23,254 nucleotides of DNA from the IMG/VR virus record IMGVR_UViG_3300031660_000061, positions 1 to 23,254 of that record. One strand, given 5' to 3'. Under the pieces are notes generated by a model. It saw only the letters and a program-made list of their open reading frames with translations, did no database searches and was not told the DNA's origin. This document shows, piece after piece, positions 20,945 to 23,254 of the stretch. The stretch is from a virus. How positions within the stretch are numbered: position 1 is the first letter of the stretch; every line of letters starts with the position of its first letter. Made by a program: the position numbers and the translations under genes.

Positions 20945-21958
20945 TTACCTTATGTTATTTATGTAATCAAACGCATCTTCAAATTCTATTGTATAATTAA
21001 TTAATCTGTTATTTAAAGATGTTTTTAATTCTATTCTTGAAGATTTAACTCGAACAGGTATGGTTAATTCACTCACAGGGTTTTCCTTTCTAAAAACTTT
21101 CATCCAAACATATTCGCTCAAAAGTAGTTGTTCAAAATATTCAGTAGCCCCCTCGGGGTAGTAACCTGAATTTAAAGTATATGTCTTTTTAGCAATGGTA
21201 TTAAAGGTACTTATAGGTGCTTCAGAAATTTGATAATAAGGCGGTGCATCGTCATAGTACAATGTATTTGACTTGTAATTTTCATTTTTACGACTTAGGT
21301 TTTGAGTTTCTTTTAAAGAAAACCAAAGGTCTTGTTGAGCGCCATATTTATTAATAAAAACTATCTCTCTGCCATTTCCGTATTTACTGCAATTTATACG
21401 AGTTATTTTTATGTCATCTGTTTGAGATGCATTTGAAACTTCAGTATCTGTGTCGCTATATATTTGTGTAAATACAGTACCTGAACTTGTAACTCCTGCA
21501 ACACGACCACTCACGCCAATAGGTACAAAAATTTCAAATTCATTACTCGAATAAGATTCTGTTTTTATTGGTGCAATTAACCAAGTTGGTACAGTCCTGT
21601 CTGCAGTGTTTATAGGGTTAGAACCATTAAGATACGTTCCGTATGCTTCCCATCCAACGTCACTAAAAACAACAGGTGTTCCCACTACGCTACCTGTTCC
21701 ATTTACACCATCATAATTTGTTAAGATTGAGCCAATGGATATGGTATTAGGCGTGTTGCTTCCTGAATAATATATCGTTAAATAATCTCTGCAAAGTTCC
21801 GATATTTCAAACGATGTATCTGAAAGCGAACTTTTATTTTTAGCAATTGTGTACCTTAAAATACCATCAATGGTAAGGGTTAATGTTGTAGATAGCACCG
21901 ATAATGATGATACATTTATGCTTTTAAACTGCGGACTTCTTAATGCTATGTTTGCCAT
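20945..21958 (-). CDS. Bacteroidetes-phage tail structural protein (337 aa)
   Basis: A beta-rich 337 aa protein with no signal peptide or membrane segment. Residues around 200-220 contain INKYGAQQDLWFSLKE, and the last 60 residues (RVKSSRIELKTSLNNRLINY, then TIEFEDAFDYIN) look like a beta-sandwich edge. I associate the combination of an N-terminal MANIALRSPQF-like start, a (F/I)xN(R/K)YG motif and this C-terminus with a protein that always sits beside the 700-residue tail protein in Bacteroidetes phages. Context between the gp10-like gene and the next tail gene argues for a distal tail or baseplate component. The exact role is unknown. The gene is preceded by an A/T-only leader (AAATAAATAAA) typical of this host group. 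Confidence 0.6.
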   Translation of the reverse strand: MANIALRSPQFKSINVSSLSVLSTTLTLTIDGILRYTIAKNKSSLSDTSFEISELCRDYLTIYYSGSNTPNTISIGSILTNYDGVNGTGSVVGTPVVFSDVGWEAYGTYLNGSNPINTADRTVPTWLIAPIKTESYSSNEFEIFVPIGVSGRVAGVTSSGTVFTQIYSDTDTEVSNASQTDDIKITRINCSKYGNGREIVFINKYGAQQDLWFSLKETQNLSRKNENYKSNTLYYDDAPPYYQISEAPISTFNTIAKKTYTLNSGYYPEGATEYFEQLLLSEYVWMKVFRKENPVSELTIPVRVKSSRIELKTSLNNRLINYTIEFEDAFDYINNIR

Positions 21959-21967
21959 TTTATTTAT

Positions 21968-22495
21968 TTATTTTGAACCTAATATAATTGCGTTTTCTAC
22001 ATCTAAAAAAAACCCATCTTCAATGTCTTTGTCTAATCCCTTTATTAATTCCTCATAAGGTTTTGTAAAAAATAGATTAGCCTTTAAGCCTTTATTGTAA
22101 ATACTTCGAGCAATTAAAAAACTCATTGTATCATAACTTAAAAACCTACCTTGTTTATCTCGCCATTGAAATCTTTTTTTATTCAGCCAATTTAAAATGC
22201 CTTTGGTTAAACCACCTTTCGGTCCTGTCCCACTTCCGTATTGAAAGACTGACATAGCACTTGCAGTTTCAGGGTAAACCGATGTTTTACCTCGTACACC
22301 TTTATCCACAAACATACCGTAAGGTTGCATCATAAAATCAACTAAGAAAATACTTGGTTCAACTGTCAAATCATATTTAAGAGTATCATACAATTCGCCC
22401 CTACTTTTCTTGTCGTCTACTAAATTCATTTTAGCTCTCCTGACAACTTCAGTTGCAAATCCGTTAAGTACTTTTTCTAATTCCTTGTTTTTCAT
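21968..22495 (-). CDS. HK97 gp10-like tail completion / head-tail joining protein
   Basis: A 175 aa protein. The N-terminal helix (NGFATEVVRRAKMNL), the central segment MQPYGMFVDKGVRGK and a C-terminal helix preceded by GLKANLFFTKPYEEL match the layout of HK97 gp10-type proteins: an N-terminal helix, then a Y-x-x-F/x-E/D-x-G strand motif, then a C-terminal amphipathic region. Such proteins act at the head-tail interface. The gene sits directly next to the tail terminator-like gene, the normal partner. The middle contains a Gly-rich loop (QYGSGTGPKGGLTKG) and a WxDKQGRF stretch. I place it in this family with moderate confidence. Confidence 0.6.
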   Translation of the reverse strand: MKNKELEKVLNGFATEVVRRAKMNLVDDKKSRGELYDTLKYDLTVEPSIFLVDFMMQPYGMFVDKGVRGKTSVYPETASAMSVFQYGSGTGPKGGLTKGILNWLNKKRFQWRDKQGRFLSYDTMSFLIARSIYNKGLKANLFFTKPYEELIKGLDKDIEDGFFLDVENAIILGSK

Positions 22496-22975
22496 TTATG
22501 GGCAAATATAAATATCGTTATAAATCTGAATATCCATTGTTGCACTCCAACCTGCTAGTTGGTTTTCAAATCTGTCATAAAATGGAGTAATACTCGGACT
22601 TCCGTTTAGCTGATACATCTCGGTATAAAGAGTTCCCTTTCTTAAACGTTGTATAAGGCGATTTAAGACCGCCAATTGCGTATTAAGGATATCTTGAACA
22701 TCATTGTTGCCAACGAACCTGTCAACCGTTAGTTCTTTACTTTGGTTCACAATATCACAAGCTAAAACTGTGATGTTAAAATCTAAAGTATTTTCGTTAT
22801 CAATTACGTTATTAATTATAATATGCCCAAGTGGGAACATATCTTGCTTATTCAGATTGACGTCTGTTATGTCTCCTGTTGTAACTGTGTTGATACTAAC
22901 ATCTTGTAAAAGTTCAGTCTTTATAGTTTCTGTTAATTGATAAAATCCTCTTACGCCTTGATTTAAGTTTGCCAT
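22496..22975 (-). CDS. Tail terminator / tail completion-like protein
   Basis: A 159 aa protein of the size usual for tail terminator (lambda gpU-like) proteins. It begins with a helix followed by GDITDVNLNKQDMFPLGHII, then a beta-rich core, a helix (LAVLNRLIQRLRKG) and a C-terminal strand region (RFENQLAGWSATMDIQI). This is the pattern I know from Bacteroidetes phage tail completion proteins. The protein would cap the tail tube and join it to the head. It starts with TAATG coupling to the upstream gene, and its TAA directly abuts the ATG of the gp10-like gene, as in the terminator/gp10 pairs of many siphoviruses. The family assignment is by pattern and context only. Confidence 0.6.
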   Translation of the reverse strand: MANLNQGVRGFYQLTETIKTELLQDVSINTVTTGDITDVNLNKQDMFPLGHIIINNVIDNENTLDFNITVLACDIVNQSKELTVDRFVGNNDVQDILNTQLAVLNRLIQRLRKGTLYTEMYQLNGSPSITPFYDRFENQLAGWSATMDIQIYNDIYICP

Positions 22976-23254
22976 TATTTAAATTTTTTCTTCATTTGAT
23001 TTGCTTCTATTTCTGCTTTGTCTTTTAAAAATGCTAACATCATAAAACAACTGTGGAAATTTAGTTTAGTGATATCTTCAAATCGTGTAATGTCGCCTTG
23101 AGCGAGTCCGTAAAGCGACTGATACCAACCCCATTTGGTTGAGAAGTTAGAAACTGCGTCAAGGCTTGTGTTTGCCCCTTGTCCAAAGAGTTCGTCATAA
23201 TTGTCGATAACTCGAGTCCTAAATTCCAAAAAAAAAAGATGGAACTCATAACTG
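22975..23254 (-). CDS. Small tail-module protein, 5' end outside window
   Basis: This gene enters from the right edge. The reading frame is open up to the last base, and the first possible start inside the window is a weak TTG at 23229, so the true start is probably upstream. The visible part has about 93 residues, with an aromatic segment KWGWYQSLYGLAQGDITRFE and a basic, helical C-terminus ending KKKFK. I associate this pattern with small proteins of flavobacterial phages that sit in the tail operon. Its position before the tail terminator-like gene would also fit an assembly chaperone, but that is inference. Its TAA overlaps the next ATG (TAATG), which suggests translational coupling. A run of ten T's (minus strand) at 23237-23228 lies inside the gene and could cause slippage. 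Confidence 0.6.
   Translation of the reverse strand, partial: SYEFHLFFLEFRTRVIDNYDELFGQGANTSLDAVSNFSTKWGWYQSLYGLAQGDITRFEDITKLNFHSCFMMLAFLKDKAEIEANQMKKKFK

Noticed and set aside
23061-23249. 62 aa minus-strand frame overlapping the right-edge gene
   Set aside because: Its composition is less protein-like and the other frame has a recognisable pattern. It is kept only as a slippage possibility.

Overview
The window is a 23.3 kb piece of a tailed-phage genome, or of a closely related prophage or uncultured viral contig. The DNA is AT-rich and every gene I can support lies on the minus strand, so transcription runs from right to left. Several signs point to a host in the Bacteroidetes, most likely a flavobacterium. 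Start codons are preceded by A/T-rich leaders rather than Shine-Dalgarno sequences. Three TTTG-N19/20-TAnnTTTG promoters of the Bacteroidetes type are present. Many proteins also resemble small families I associate with flavobacterial phages. Tape measure, tail terminator-like and gp10-like genes without a visible sheath gene suggest a long non-contractile tail (siphovirus morphology). I see no terminase, DNA polymerase, integrase or repressor, so packaging genes and lifestyle lie outside the window or cannot be judged.

Layout in the direction of transcription. (1) 23254-16683, tail: a partial 84+ aa protein, a tail terminator-like protein, an HK97 gp10-like protein, two large Bacteroidetes-type tail proteins (337 and 715 aa), a 46 aa protein and the tape measure. 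(2) 16644-14211, head: an XkdF-type prohead protease, a 55 aa Cys-rich protein, an acidic scaffold-like protein and the major capsid protein. (3) 14136-7191: a probable tail tube protein, a 144 aa structural protein, a portal with an unusual Cys-rich C-terminal extension, a head-tail connector, a tiny Lys-rich protein and a 1049 aa tail fibre ending in a cysteine-ladder beta-solenoid. (4) 7175-5337, lysis: two small proteins, an M15 peptidase endolysin, a 46 aa protein, a small membrane protein and a 3TM-type holin. (5) 5208-1014, DNA metabolism and regulation: NinG, two tiny proteins, a possible recombination/annealing protein, SSB, a RepA/DnaB-like ATPase, a sigma-70-like protein, small CxC proteins and a PD-(D/E)XK nuclease-like protein. 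(6) 1013-1: a short promoter-to-terminator unit, then a new promoter driving small genes.

Expression logic: genes are tightly packed with many ATGA/TAATG overlaps. Clear intrinsic terminators follow the major capsid gene, the probable tail tube gene, NinG and ssb, and another sits near 700. The structural half has no properly spaced host-type promoter. Instead, a previously unfamiliar 28 bp element (distal CAAATTTTA-like half, 9 bp spacer, ACGTTATATA) occurs three times, each 3-6 bp upstream of a start codon. Together with the phage-encoded sigma-like protein, this suggests a phage-specific transcription (or translation) switch for virion genes. I consider this the most interesting signal in the window.
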